Shown piece by piece: positions 11,972-23,300 of a stretch of DNA of 64,000 bases. The position numbers were made by a program, and so were the translations under genes. The notes below the pieces were generated by a model. It was given only the letters and a program-made list of their open reading frames with translations, was not told where the DNA came from and made no database searches. Each line of letters starts with the position of its first letter. Position 1 is the stretch's first letter. Origin of the DNA: Moesziomyces globuligerus (lineage: Eukaryota > Basidiomycota > Ustilaginomycetes > Ustilaginales > Ustilaginaceae); assembly GCA_030849465.1 (NCBI GenBank), contig JARVLF010000016.1:310001-374000 (forward strand), read 5' to 3'.

Positions 11972-14293
11972 ATGAGTCGCAACCCCAGCCGCGCCACCTC
12001 CACCGTTCCTAATCAGAGCACCGCCATGTCAAAGACGGACGATAGCGGCTCCAGCCTCACCCCGGCCAATGCGAGCGACAATAGCGTGGCCTACCAATAT
12101 GTCGCCGTCCAGCAGATGACCACATGTCGCGACCACATCGAGTACCAGCTCACTGTCCGCGAGCAACCCAAGCAGTCGCGCATGTGCGGCGTGGGTGAAA
12201 AGGCCGACCGACGTCCCATCGATCCCGCCCCCATCGTTCAGCTTCGGGTCATCACCCACGATCGTCCCATCCGTCAGTCCGACGTCGTCGACAGCACCCC
12301 CGTCCCACCTCCCGTCGAACGAAGGCCCGGCCATGGTCCTAAGCTGCCCAAGACACCCGGCGTCCGCACCGGCGTACCCGTCACCACCGCCCTCGGCGAC
12401 GGCTGGGAGGACAAGGCGTGGTATCTGGAAAACCCGTACTTCTTCATGTATGCCATGCTCTGCAACGCAGACACCGACGAGGAACTTCACCTGCTCAGCG
12501 ATGGAAAGACTCGCTACACGAGCGGCTCGTGTGTCTCGTGCCTCTACCACCTCAAGGACATCGACGGATCCCACCAAGGCTTCTTCGTCTTCCCAGACCT
12601 CAGCATCCGCGTCGAGGGTCGATACCGTCTCAAATTGTGTCTCTTCGAGACGATCGGACACTCGGTGCACCACTGCAAATCCATCTACTCCGATCCCTTC
12701 CACGTCTACACGGCCAAACGCTTTCCAGGTATGGAGGAGTCCACCAAGCTGTCCAAGTCGTTTGCCGAGCAGGGGCTCAAGGTACGCGTTCGCAAGCATC
12801 CACGCTCACGCCGTAGGAGCTCCAAGCGCACCAAGGACGACAGCGACGCGTCCGACCTCGACGCTTCGTCCAGCCGGGCGCCCGACCGCAGTCCCAAGCG
12901 CGCGCGCGCCTCCGACATTCTGCCTCAGCCCAATCATCAGCTGGCTGTGTTGCGACCGACGGCGTCGCGGATGCCTCGCTCGCTAGACTCGCGCTTCGAA
13001 AGACCCGTGTACGACCGCAGGTCGTCCCATCCATTCGTACCGGCGGATCCGCATGCTACGCCGCCGCATGCGCGCTCGCTCCGCGCTGGGGACGACGAGG
13101 AGGCGATGCGGCTTCGTTCGAAAGATGCTAGCTTCGACGCGCTCTATGCACGCCACGGACACGACGAGAGGCTCGTAGACGCACATGCGCACGCACGAGA
13201 CTATGCCGGCGGGCGCGATGCAGACGGACGTGTGCCGCACGATCGGCCTCTCTCAGCCTTGGCCAGCATGCCCCCGCGCCCGCCGCACGAGTACGCCGAA
13301 TACAGCCGCCCCGAGGCTCTGCGAGATGATCGCGGGCGGCCGCTCCCACCCCCTCCGCAAGCCGCGGCCACATCGCCGCATCACACGCATCCATCGCTCG
13401 GCGGACAACGGCACCTGGCGCCCCTGGGCGCACCGCCGAATCGCAGTTGGGTCGAGCCGCCGCCGCCGACAGGCGTGCCTGCGCCTGCGCGTCCGTATCG
13501 CGAGTACTTGAGGCCCTACGCCGCACCCGAGACCGCGGCATACGAGCCACCGCGCGGCTACGACGAGTACGCGGCTCAGACGAGGCCTGGCCCGCGCTTC
13601 GGGGCGGCGGCGATGGCTCACGAGCGACGGGATCCGCGCACGATGCACGCTTCCAATTCTCCTCCACCTCCGCCCGCCAGCCACGAGCCTAACAGTTGGC
13701 ACACGCCTCGCTCACAATGGCGCTCGGGCCCGCCGAGTCCCCGCAGACCCGCCGAAGACCACGCCGGAGGTGCCGAGCGTAGCATGGTGCCAGCACGGCC
13801 GATCGCAACGCCGCCAGCCGCGTTTGTGGGCGAAGGCAACGCGTATCATCGGCACGGCCCGATGGAGCCTGCACGCGGGCCCATCTCCTACGAGGCCGAC
13901 ATGGGTGCGGCACGTCCGATGCGCTACATGCGCGACGAGTTTGGCCCGAGCGAGAGGGCGGGCGGCCATGGCAGGGCGATGGGCGGCGAGCGGCCGATGC
14001 TGCCACCGCTCTCGGCTCCGCCGCCGATGGCGCAGCGTCGCGATCCAGGTGTCGAGGCGATGCGATTCGCTGCCCAGGAGCGCGCCTATGCTGGAGGCAG
14101 AGAACGCGAGCCCGGATTCAGCCCGTCAGAACGCTTGATGCCGCCATCCAGCTATGGCGCCCGAGCTCCGCTGAGCGAGGCCGAGCTGGCCGAGCACGAC
14201 CGCGAGCGCGAACGCGCATGGGAGCGCGAGAGAGACTGGGAGGCGCGCAGACAGACGCGCCCCTACGGTGCACCGCCTAGGCCGCCCTACTAG
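11972..14293 (+). CDS. Velvet-domain regulator (VelB/VosA-like)
   Basis: This 773-residue protein has a velvet domain at about residues 28-270. Visible family hallmarks are the YQLTVREQPKQSRMCG start, the central PYFFMYAMLC, the GFFVFPDLSIRVEGRYRLKLCLFE core and the closing FPGMEESTKLSKSFAEQG segment. The domain is split by a Pro-rich insertion near residues 100-130, as is common in the family. The remaining 500 residues are disordered: Arg-, His- and Pro-rich. A basic run after the domain (RKHPRSRRRSSKR) could be a nuclear localisation signal. Velvet proteins bind DNA as dimers and couple development to secondary metabolism. The FPGMEEST ending points to VelB/VosA rather than VeA, but I cannot settle the subfamily. 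The start lies at the end of a long pyrimidine-rich leader. Confidence 0.92.
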   Translation: MSRNPSRATSTVPNQSTAMSKTDDSGSSLTPANASDNSVAYQYVAVQQMTTCRDHIEYQLTVREQPKQSRMCGVGEKADRRPIDPAPIVQLRVITHDRPIRQSDVVDSTPVPPPVERRPGHGPKLPKTPGVRTGVPVTTALGDGWEDKAWYLENPYFFMYAMLCNADTDEELHLLSDGKTRYTSGSCVSCLYHLKDIDGSHQGFFVFPDLSIRVEGRYRLKLCLFETIGHSVHHCKSIYSDPFHVYTAKRFPGMEESTKLSKSFAEQGLKVRVRKHPRSRRRSSKRTKDDSDASDLDASSSRAPDRSPKRARASDILPQPNHQLAVLRPTASRMPRSLDSRFERPVYDRRSSHPFVPADPHATPPHARSLRAGDDEEAMRLRSKDASFDALYARHGHDERLVDAHAHARDYAGGRDADGRVPHDRPLSALASMPPRPPHEYAEYSRPEALRDDRGRPLPPPPQAAATSPHHTHPSLGGQRHLAPLGAPPNRSWVEPPPPTGVPAPARPYREYLRPYAAPETAAYEPPRGYDEYAAQTRPGPRFGAAAMAHERRDPRTMHASNSPPPPPASHEPNSWHTPRSQWRSGPPSPRRPAEDHAGGAERSMVPARPIATPPAAFVGEGNAYHRHGPMEPARGPISYEADMGAARPMRYMRDEFGPSERAGGHGRAMGGERPMLPPLSAPPPMAQRRDPGVEAMRFAAQERAYAGGREREPGFSPSERLMPPSSYGARAPLSEAELAEHDRERERAWERERDWEARRQTRPYGAPPRPPY

Positions 14294-14450
14294 CAGCGAG
14301 GCGTGCACGATCTAGAATACACTCATCTACTGTCCAATGAGTGCCCTGCGCGTGTGTCGCTGGTGAATGGCCTCTGTGTCCGAACATGTGTATGTGAGTG
14401 GGCGCGTTCGCTGCACATTCGTTGCGGCGAGAGACGAGACGGACAAGGTA

Positions 14451-14865
14451 TCACTTTTCGAGCGCGGTGATGTACATGACTGTGGGCGTGGATCAGGGGC
14501 GAAGGGCGATCGTAGGAAGGAGGTCGCGAAAGGGGCGCAAGTAGTTTGCGAAGGAGAGGCAGCGTGGGGGGACGGAAGTTGTTCAAGCTCAAGGGTCAGT
14601 CAACGCTGATCTGGACGAGAGTTTGTAGGTCGCAATGAAGACACGCACCGTTGTTGCCGCGGATGAAGGCGTCGTTGTACGAGTTCTTCTTCTGGCCGTC
14701 GACGTATTCGACGGTGTTTTCGAGGGCGATGTTCATGTATCCATCGAGGCAGGAGAGGACGCCCTGGTAGTCGATACCGGAATTGAGGCGGACATTGACG
14801 GGTTTGCCAATGACGCTCTTAAGAAAGTCGTTCGGACTGCCGGCTTTGGGAGCTTGTGTCGACAT
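14451..14865 (-). CDS. LSM6: U6 snRNA-associated Sm-like protein Lsm6
   Basis: Lsm6 is part of the Lsm2-8 ring that binds the U6 snRNA 3' end and of the cytoplasmic Lsm1-7 ring in mRNA decay. Exon 1 is 14649-14865 and exon 2 is 14451-14479, giving 81 residues. Sm motif 1 (PVNVRLNSGIDYQGVLSCLDGYMNI) and Sm motif 2 (FIRGNN then VMYI) are intact. Sm motif 2 spans the splice junction: the codon for the Val after NN is split as G|TC. The 169-nt intron starts GTGCGT and ends CAG. Without splicing the frame runs on to 14596 with a false tail that breaks Sm motif 2. It converges with the velvet gene and is divergent from PET117. Confidence 0.95.
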
Positions 14866-15532
14866 TGTGAGGATGGTGGTCGACGAGACCGATGCATGCG
14901 CGATGTGGACCCCGCGTCTAACCGACGCCAGCTTCGGGACTCGGGCTCGGAGCTACTCCACTTGGATTTTCTAAGATTGCAGCGCGCACTGTTTGACTGG
15001 CGCAGTGGCCTGTGATCGAGAAATGCAGTCCGAGCAAAAGTTCCACCCAAGCGCCTGCCCAGTAGCGCACTCGAGCTGCCTCGACTTGGCTCCAAACCAC
15101 CACCACCATCGACGCAGACGCCACGAAAGAACCGTCCCCACCCGAGAACGCCCCAACTGCATACTCTCACGGTCCTCTTAGCCTCTCCGCTCCAGCCTCT
15201 CCGCTCCAGCCTCTCCGCTCCAGCGCCAAAGACACAACCCGTGGTCTCGCCAGTCTGCCTTCTCACGCTGCCCAAGCTCGGCTCGAACGCCCAAGACAGC
15301 AGCGCTTCCCCAAGGCACGCCAGCCCGCCTGTCTCGAATCCTCGCTGCTTCCCGCAGCCAGCTCTGCTCTGACACTGTGCTCTGAAAGCCCGAAAGGAGG
15401 CCTGGCGAGTTACGCGAGAGGTCCAGACTGCTCAGCCACTGCAGACTTTGCGTTCAAACTCAACCTCCCTCGTCCCTTTCAAGCCCAGCCGCAGTTGCGA
15501 GCCTTGCCGGCTCCCACGCAGACGCTAGCGCC
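14866..15532. promoter_or_regulatory. Divergent LSM6/PET117 promoter region
   Basis: These 667 bp separate two start codons facing apart. The + strand is pyrimidine-rich over its second half and carries a perfect 3-copy 14-bp tandem repeat. No TATA box is obvious. Confidence 0.5.
15181..15222 (+). repeat. 14-bp tandem repeat, three exact copies
   Basis: The unit GCCTCTCCGCTCCA is repeated three times without mismatch at 15181-15194, 15195-15208 and 15209-15222, in the leader or promoter of PET117. Confidence 0.9.
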
Positions 15533-15790
15533 ATGTCTCGCCCGGCGAAGCTCACGCTCGCCGCCTCGGTGCTCGTCTCGGGCCTCACCGTGTGGGGCGT
15601 GCACTACATGCAGGAGCGCGAACGCGAGGTGATGTACCGTGGCGTAGAGCGCGACGAGGCGCGCCAGGAGGAGAAGCGCCGCAAGCGCCAGCTCGACCTC
15701 GAAATCAACCAGCAGAAGGAGAAGGAGTATCAGAAGATCCAGCCCACCGCAGGCGCCGCTGGCTCGGCAGCAGGCGGTGCAGCTTCGTGA
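15533..15790 (+). CDS. PET117: Cytochrome c oxidase assembly protein Pet117
   Basis: Pet117 is a small mitochondrial inner-membrane protein needed for cytochrome c oxidase assembly; it links to heme A synthase (Cox15). The 85-residue product fits the family. It has one N-terminal membrane segment (about residues 8-25, LAASVLVSGLTVWGVHY), then the conserved HYMQEREREVMYRGVERDEAR stretch and a charged Lys/Arg/Glu helix. The C-terminus is Ala/Gly-rich. The start is ATG in a CGCCATGTC context. It is a single exon. Confidence 0.9.
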   Translation: MSRPAKLTLAASVLVSGLTVWGVHYMQEREREVMYRGVERDEARQEEKRRKRQLDLEINQQKEKEYQKIQPTAGAAGSAAGGAAS

Positions 15791-16141
15791 TGCCCGCACA
15801 CTGCGTTGCTGCCTGTCGACCTTGATGGCTCTGCGCGAAAGAGCTTGGACTGGGAGGTCGCGAGGCGGCGCTTGTAGAGCACAGAGACTGGGCTTCTGCT
15901 GTTCATCCTCTCGACGCTTAGACTGGGCTCCTGCCTTACCTTTGCTCGAACTTAGACACGCACGCTGTGGATGCGTAGACTACATATACCCTGGTTTCCA
16001 ACCACCCCTTTCTGCTCTCGAACATCGCACATCCTCTCCTCCTCAACGTCTATCCAAGTCATTTCTGCCCGCACTTCTCTGCACCACACTCGATCGCACC
16101 ACACGCTACCGTTGTCAGCCTAAGTGCACCTTCTCGTCACC
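15791..16141. other. Intergenic stretch between PET117 and the 150-residue protein
   Basis: These 351 bp hold the PET117 3' end and the promoter of the next gene. A weak TATA-like element (ACATATACCC) lies near 15981, about 160 bp before the next ATG. I see nothing else. Confidence 0.45.
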
Positions 16142-16594
16142 ATGTCTACCAAGGCGCCTACGTTTGCCTCGCGCAGGGCGGTGGTGGTGCGACGCGATGC
16201 GACGAGTCAGGCCAAGCTGCGCGCGATCCTCGAGGCGGCGGACAGGACCGAGGCGGCGATCGGGTCGCCTCGGCCGAGGAAACCCGCCCGCACGTATGCC
16301 AGTCTGCTCGACGTCGTCGCGCGCATCATGGCCAACGATACCGCCAAGGCAGCAGGCCCGGCGAACGCGGCGCAAGAGTCGACGCAGCAGGCCAAGGGAG
16401 GGAAGGGTGCAAAGACGGCTAGCACGCTGGCGGTGAGGAAGACGCCGAGGTTTCAGCGCAGTCCGTTGCCCGATACCTGGCCGCCCTCGACCATGCCAAA
16501 GACGAAGCCGAACAGCAACAAGGCGCTCACCGCCGAACACCTCCGTCCTTTCCTCCGCAACTTGAACCTCTCCGAGTCCGACGACGAACAGTAG
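16142..16594 (+). CDS. Small basic protein of unknown function
   Basis: I do not recognise this 150-residue protein. It is rich in Lys, Arg, Ala, Ser and Pro. The likely ordered part is near residues 20-72, with a helix (SQAKLRAILEAADRTEAAI) and a second one (YASLLDVVARIMAND). The end is acidic with a casein-kinase-2-like site (LSESDDEQ). No membrane segment or signal peptide is visible. The ATG at 16142 sits in a good CACC context; the frame is open a little upstream but without an ATG. Codon use is coding-like (mostly G/C third positions). Confidence 0.65.
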   Translation: MSTKAPTFASRRAVVVRRDATSQAKLRAILEAADRTEAAIGSPRPRKPARTYASLLDVVARIMANDTAKAAGPANAAQESTQQAKGGKGAKTASTLAVRKTPRFQRSPLPDTWPPSTMPKTKPNSNKALTAEHLRPFLRNLNLSESDDEQ

Positions 16595-17384
16595 CATCCA
16601 AAACTAGCAAGACGGGTCACAACTCGTGACTGGCTGCTGCTCCAATCGTACGACGACGAGTGGCGACACGGCGCGCATTTGCGTCTGTACCCACGCTTCT
16701 CCTTTTTCTTATTCATCGCTCCTGCTCCTGCTGTAACATACTCGCCGTTCCGTCCTTCTGTCCGCCCGTCTTAGCCTGGCTTATCGAGATGCAATGTAGC
16801 GCGTCCCCCGTCCTGCATCGCTTGATTGCCTGCCTCGGCCGCGATGAGAATTGCCTCTGACTTGGGATACACATTGGATGATGTCGTTCGAGTGCTGATG
16901 ATTGCAAAGTGGGGCGACTTGGCGGTGTGCGTCAGCAGTCGCTGATCGCGTCGATTGATTCGATTCGCACACCTTCACGGCTATGGCGTCCGAGTCGGGG
17001 CAAGAACCTCCTCATGCCAAAGACCGCGTCGGATCGTACAGAGACTGGGGATGGCGGGCCAGGATGACACGTTTCTCCCCTGAACAAGCCGCCGGAACGA
17101 CACTGGAGCCAAGTCGGAATCCTACAGGGCTCAAAGAGAGCCTTCGTGAGCCTTTCAGCCTCGGAACTCGTCGAAGCGGTGCGCTGCCCCACATCTACAT
17201 GAGCGCGCATCTGCACGTGCACGGTGACTCTCGCAGTGCGTTTCCGCACACTCTCATCGGCATCACAGACGCGTCCACAGTGGCTTATCATCGGTCGTCA
17301 TCGATGCACGTGTGATTCTGCGCTCCTACACGACGCGCGCCTTGCTCGTCCGCGCTTTTCGTGCTCCTATCGGGACTCGGACGG
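16595..17384. other. Convergent intergenic stretch upstream of the TSC2 stop
   Basis: These 790 bp lie between the ends of two convergent genes. Open frames in it are short and lack codon bias. I see no RNA gene or repeat. Confidence 0.5.
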
Positions 17385-20300
17385 CTAGAAGGTCTTCGTA
17401 AAGTCGTAGTAGTCGGCCATGTGCGAGCTGGCCGACATGTTTCTGCCGGCTGCGATCGCCGCGCCCTGCTCGGGATTCCTCTTGGCCAAGAACTGCTGTC
17501 TTGCCCTGCGGATGTGCCCCAGCCTGGAAACCCAGTTGCTCGAGTACGGCTGCATGGCCTCGCCCGTGTCGAGGTAGATCTGGCTCGCCACGTTGCTGTG
17601 CAGCGCGAGGATGCGGACGAAATTGGCCAGCGCATCTGCACTGAGCAGCTGGCCATCGCCGACGGGCGAAAACTCGGGCATCCCCGGCCTCCTCTGCAGC
17701 GTGACCTGGTAGAAGATCGCATCGTCCGGATTCGCCGCGCCCAGATTGACGCCGCCCCTCGTCATGGGCGAGATGACCACATTGACATAGTTGAACTGGC
17801 CCGCAATCGTGCCGAACCGATACTCCTTGCCCGACTCGTTGTAGACGATGTGCACAAAATCGTTGCCGATCAGCGCCTTCTTCGAGCGGCGAATCGGATC
17901 CCGCTCGTCGTTGGGCATGAGCGTCGCAGTGTGGTAGACAATCTGGCAGATCTCGTCCGTCCACACGTACGCGTGCTTGCCGTGCTCGTCGTTGTTTCGG
18001 TCCAGTCCGCCCGTGTAAACATCCTCCTGCCCCTTGAGCGTCACCAGATGACCAAGGCCTTGCAGGAAGCGCGTGTACGCGCGAGAGCCGTGCCGGTTGC
18101 TGAGGATCGCGACCTCGTCCTCCTGTCCAGGTCCTACGTACAGCACGCCGATCTTGTGGAAGTCGACCACCGGCGTCAGATCGATCGCTCGGATGAGTCG
18201 GTCCGTCGCCGGCTCTTCCGGCAGCATCAACGGCGCAGTGTCCTCGAGCATGTCCGGATATGTCGACAGCTGCAGCGCAAAGAAGCTCGGGTCCACCTCG
18301 GCGTCCTTGCCCGAGGACCGCGCCACCGCCTTTGGCTTTGCAGCTGCTGTCGTTGTGGTCGAGGCCGCGCCCGTGGTCGAAGTCACGCCGGACCCAGTCG
18401 CACCTGCCCCAGCACCGGCCTGCTCCGTACCGAGGATGTCGCGCATCACCTGTCGCATTGCCAGCGAGCTCCCGGCCAGTGTGTCGACCTGAGCTCCGCC
18501 CAAGCCGTCCGTCGAGGCGGTGTATGCGCCCGAAAACGACGACGACCTAGGCCGAGGCGCGAGCCCGAACTGAGCCGGGCCGAGCGGCCGACGGGCCCGC
18601 AGGCGCTCGCTCACCTCGAGCCGTTCCTCGACGCGCCGACGAAGCGAGCTCTTGCCTGCCTCCGCCGCGTCCGCATCTGTGTTGGCGACCGCCCTCCCGG
18701 CCGGTTCGGCAACGCCCTCGGCGGGAGCTGCGAGTGTCGGACGGCTCATCGCCTCCGGGTCGCGGTTCATCATGAGCACAGCAGGGAGCTGCTCCTTGTC
18801 GCCGTTCTCGTCGGTCAAGATGCCGCTCGGCACGTTCTCGAGCTTGCAGAGCATCGTGGCCGTGCCCGACGGTCGACGGATGACGATCTCGACCCATCCA
18901 GCCTTCTTGGCGGTCGTGACCGTAAGCAGGCCGTTGCCCATGAGCCACGTCTTGGAGTGACGCGTCGCATCCTTGCCCCTCGCCGGCCCAGCCGAGGGAG
19001 CGCCCATGATGAGCTGGTTGACAAACGAGCGCTTCGGCTTGGATTCGGCATTCGAGTGCGTGAAGCGCGCCAAGAAGTCGAAGCAAACCTGCGTCTGGTC
19101 CGACAGCGCCTCCATGCCTTCGTTGGCTTTGAGCAGGCCGCGCGAAATGTAGGGCAGGTATTTCGGCCGATCGCCCACCTTGAGGATGACGAACCACAGC
19201 GAGATGTTGTAGAACGCCATGAGCATCACGTACTGCGAGAGCGAGAACGTCGCTGGGCTCGCGCGGTAGTCGTCGCGCGTGGCCGCCTCGGGGCTCTGGT
19301 GGTACTCGATGTACTGAAGCACGATGCTGAACACGCGCTTGTAGTCGGTCTCGGTAAAGTTGGCGTAGCACGCCGGATGCTGCGCGACGGTGGCGATCAG
19401 CTCGAGGATGTGCACACTCATGGTCATGTGCGAGCGGACCGCGGTGAGCGTGAGAAGCATGTTCGAGAAGAAGCGCGTAAAGCTCTTCTGCATCTCGTAG
19501 CACGCGATCGAGAGGGCTTTGATGCAGGATCGGGCGGTGGTGTGTGACTTTTTGAGACCGCGAATGAAGGCATCCACCATCTCGTCCTGCTCGGCGCGCG
19601 AGAAGAGCGTGCGGTAGCTGATGAGCGTGACGAGCGTGTCGTAGACGACGGCCGTCACATCGGTCTTCTTCAAGTCGTCCGGCAGCACCACCTTGGGCAG
19701 GAGCGCATCGTCGAGGATGCCCTGGCAGATCTCCTTGCGCAAATGCAGCACTTCGAGCTGCGCTTTGGGTCCGCAGAAGAGATGCTTGTTGCTCAGCTGG
19801 TGCGGCAGGTGGCACAGCAAATACGACACAACCTCCCAGTCCGGCTCCGAGCGCAGAATTTCGATCGCCGTCGCCAAGAATTCGGACACGGGGATCGGCG
19901 CTGGTACGCGGTCCTTGTCGCTGTGCAGATGAGTGTTGCCGGCGCAGCACTCCATGTCGCTTCGCTGGTGGATGTATGTGTAGATGATGTCGCTGCGGAG
20001 CGAGATGCTCGGCATCTCGAACGACACGGTTTGAGGCATGCGCCACAGATGCTCGTACGCCGCTGGCCGCGCTGCTCTCTGCTGGCTACTGCTGCGATCC
20101 CTCGGTTCTGCCTGGCGTCGAGGCGGGTCGCTGATGCGTTCCGGGCGGCCACGCTCGCGGGACAGCTCGCGAAGACGCGATTTGGATCTGGCCGTGTTTT
20201 CCGCATTGCGCTGAGCGTCGCGGCCCTCTCGCTCTGCACGCGCCCCTACGGCTGCCTTGGAGCCGGTTCGCGTGCGGGCATCGGCGGTGCTGTTACCCAC

Positions 20301-23300
20301 ACCCGCCTGCTTGCTCGCACTCGCTTCGACTTCGGCCTCCTTCGGGCCCTTCATCAGGACTGTGGCGCTGGCGGAGACGAGTTCGTCCAGGTCCCCCGCG
20401 AGGTAGACACGGTGCTGGCGGTCGGTGCGGAAGCGGAGCAGCCACTCGAGGATGGCGAGCCTGGTCGATGTGCATGCGGCGCCACTGGTCGACGGTGCTG
20501 CGGACCCTGCCGCGGCTCCTGCGGCCGTCGCCGGTCTCACCTTGAGCAGCTCCAGCAAGTCGCGGAAGATGGCGATGCAGCCGGCGCGTGTCTTCCTCTC
20601 CCACTCTCGACGGATGGACAAGTCGACGTCGCGGTCCACCGAGTTGGCGATCCAGGGCGTGCTGAACGCCATGCGGTTGAAGATGGCGATCATGTCGAGG
20701 GCCGCATTGCGCGCCTTGCCCTCACTGGCCGAGGCGCCGAGCTGCGCGTGGGTCGGCGACTTACTTTCTTCGTCCTCCGCTCCGCTCGACGGCACATCAA
20801 AGGCGACCGACTTGTGCGAAGAGGTGCGCGCCAGCCTGCAGAGCAGCTTGCGCACCTCGACAAAGACCTCTTCGAATTCCGAGTCGGATTGGTCCTTCTG
20901 CTTGCTCTCCACAGCCTCGGCGTCGGGATCGACGGGACCTGGGATCTGGGACCCGCTGAGCACGGCAGCATGGACGAGAACGGCGCGCAGGAGCGACTCG
21001 GTCCTCGGGTCCGTCTCGGAAGAGAGCGTCGAGTTGGCCAGCGGAAGGACGACCTCGGTCATGAAGAGGTCGCGCTCGGCATTGAGATCCTGGACGGCGT
21101 TGTAGACATGGTCAAACACGAGCGAGACGAGGTCGTAGCGTGCATTTGACTCCGCATGACCCTCTGGCGAAGATGGCCCATGGCGGTAGAAGAACGCCTG
21201 CAGGAGCGCGCGGATGTTCGAGAGCCAGTCCGGGTTGCTCGGCAGGCAGAGGTGCTGGGACCAGTAGTAGTGCACGAGTTTCGAGACGGTCGCATCCGGC
21301 AGGATCGGCGAAAGCGTGAGGAGGAACGAGGCTAACTTGGGGCTCCACGGCGGCGACGGCGATGCCGTCCCTGGCACGCCTGCCTCGCCAGCGTCCGAAG
21401 CGCGCCTGGGCTCGGCATCCTTGGCGTCCGAAGCCGCCCTGGGCGGATGGGCGATGTTGACCTTGTCCAAGAGCTTGAGCATCGCCAGCACGGGCGACGT
21501 GTGTCCAGCTGCTGTCGAAGCCTCGGGCATTTCCGCCGAAGCATGCAGAGAGGCAGAGCTGCCGAGACCTGCCGAAGAGCTGAAGAACGCGCTGCTAAGC
21601 TTGAGGCCGTCGAGATGCCTCTTGGCATCGATGGTGAGGTCCAGCAGCGCATCCCAGTCGGAGCGAGCGAAGATTCGGTCGCGCGCCTCTTTGTAGCCGT
21701 GCGAGTTGGACCGGTCCAGATGCGCCTGCTTGTCTGCTGCGACTCGTTTGGCTGCGGAAGCCTGTTGAGCCGCTGCCTGCGCCGACGGCAGCAGATCCGA
21801 GATGAGAAGCAAGACTTCCAGATCGAGGACATCGCACTGACGCTTGAGGGCTGCGCGCAGCGCTGGCGTGATGAGTGCGAGAGACAGCGCCGGCGCTAAG
21901 GCGTCCTCCTTTTGCGGCTTGGACGAGGCATTGGAGGTAGAGCCTTGGTTCTTCTGCTGCTCTTGCTCAGCGACATGCGATAACGCCAGACGAAAAAAGC
22001 CGACGGCGCCGACGAGGACGGCGGGGTCCTGAAGCTGCGCCGCCGCTTTGCCTGGTTCCGTGGTTGCAGTGAGGATGAGGCGGGCGGATCGGATGGCCGC
22101 GTTTGCGCAGTGGCTACGGAGGATGTTCGAGAGGATGGGCAGCACTTCCTGTTGCCAGTCAGCGTCCGAGTCGTGGGAGTCGGACTCGGACCGAATGAAG
22201 CCGGGCGAGAGAGGGTCTACGCGGCAGTAGCCCAGGAGGCGACAGAGCATCTTGACGACGGTCTCGATGCAGGCGGGTGGCAGGTGGCCGTAGCGAAGCG
22301 TAGCATCGAGGAGCTTGAGGCAGCTTCGGACTTCGTCGAGGTGGAGTTCGGGCCCGATCCAGTAGCTGGGCGCGACGTCCTTGGATGGCGCGACCGCCGC
22401 CGACTCACGACTGGGTACGAGCGTTGCCAAGGTCATGGGTGCAGCATTGGACGGCTTGGGCGCTGACGCAGAGGCGTGCAGCTGGGTTGCGAGGGCATCG
22501 ATGGAGACGTGCTTGGCGGAGCGTGGTGTCGCAGACGGGGAAGTCTCGTGGCTGCCCGGCGAAGGGCTGATGGTTTCGAGGCCGTAGTACGAGTAGCCGT
22601 CGAGCAAAGGACGAGCATCGCGAGAGCGGGAGCGACGGGAAGCGGGCGTCGCGCTGGCTGGCGCACGCTGCGGGCCTAGAAGAGGAGTGCTCTTGAGAGG
22701 CGGCGAGCCGATGACGGTGCTGGGCAGTGGAATGGAGTGGGCGGTAGCCTCACCGATGACGAGCTCGGCGGCGCTGCGAATGACGAGCTCGGCGTGCGAC
22801 AGGGGGATCCTGGCGAAGCTGTACTTGAGGATGCCCATGAGGAGCTGGAGGCAAGACTGGACATCCCACTCGACGGAGGAGAGGCGGGAGATGGCGAGCG
22901 TCTGTTGGGCGGCGAGGGCGTCATCGTTATCCTTGGATCCCGGACGACCGATTCTGCCGGTCTCGTCTACGAAGGAGTGGAGCTGGGTACGGATGCGTTG
23001 CACCTCGCGCCAGGCTACGTCGAGCCAGCGGGTCAAGGTGAGGATGAGGCCGGGGAAGCCGACGACGTCTCTGCCGTCCTTGGTGAGCACCTCGATGGCG
23101 CGAAGCTGGGCGGGCAAGCCGGCGAGGATGAGGTGGGTGTTGTCTCCGACTTGGTCGTCATCGATCTCGCTGGCGGAGACGCTGAGGACGAGGCGATAGA
23201 AGAGGGCGCGGTCGATGGTCGCGAGGGGCTGGTCGCTGTCGCGAATCTTGGACGAGAGTGAGCCGGGGGCGCCGTTGCGGAGTTCGGTGAGGGCGGGGGA

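Noticed and set aside
17361..19547. A 728-codon open frame antisense to the TSC2 GAP domain
   Set aside because: The sense strand has an intact catalytic domain; the antisense product is Arg/His-rich and unlike any family.
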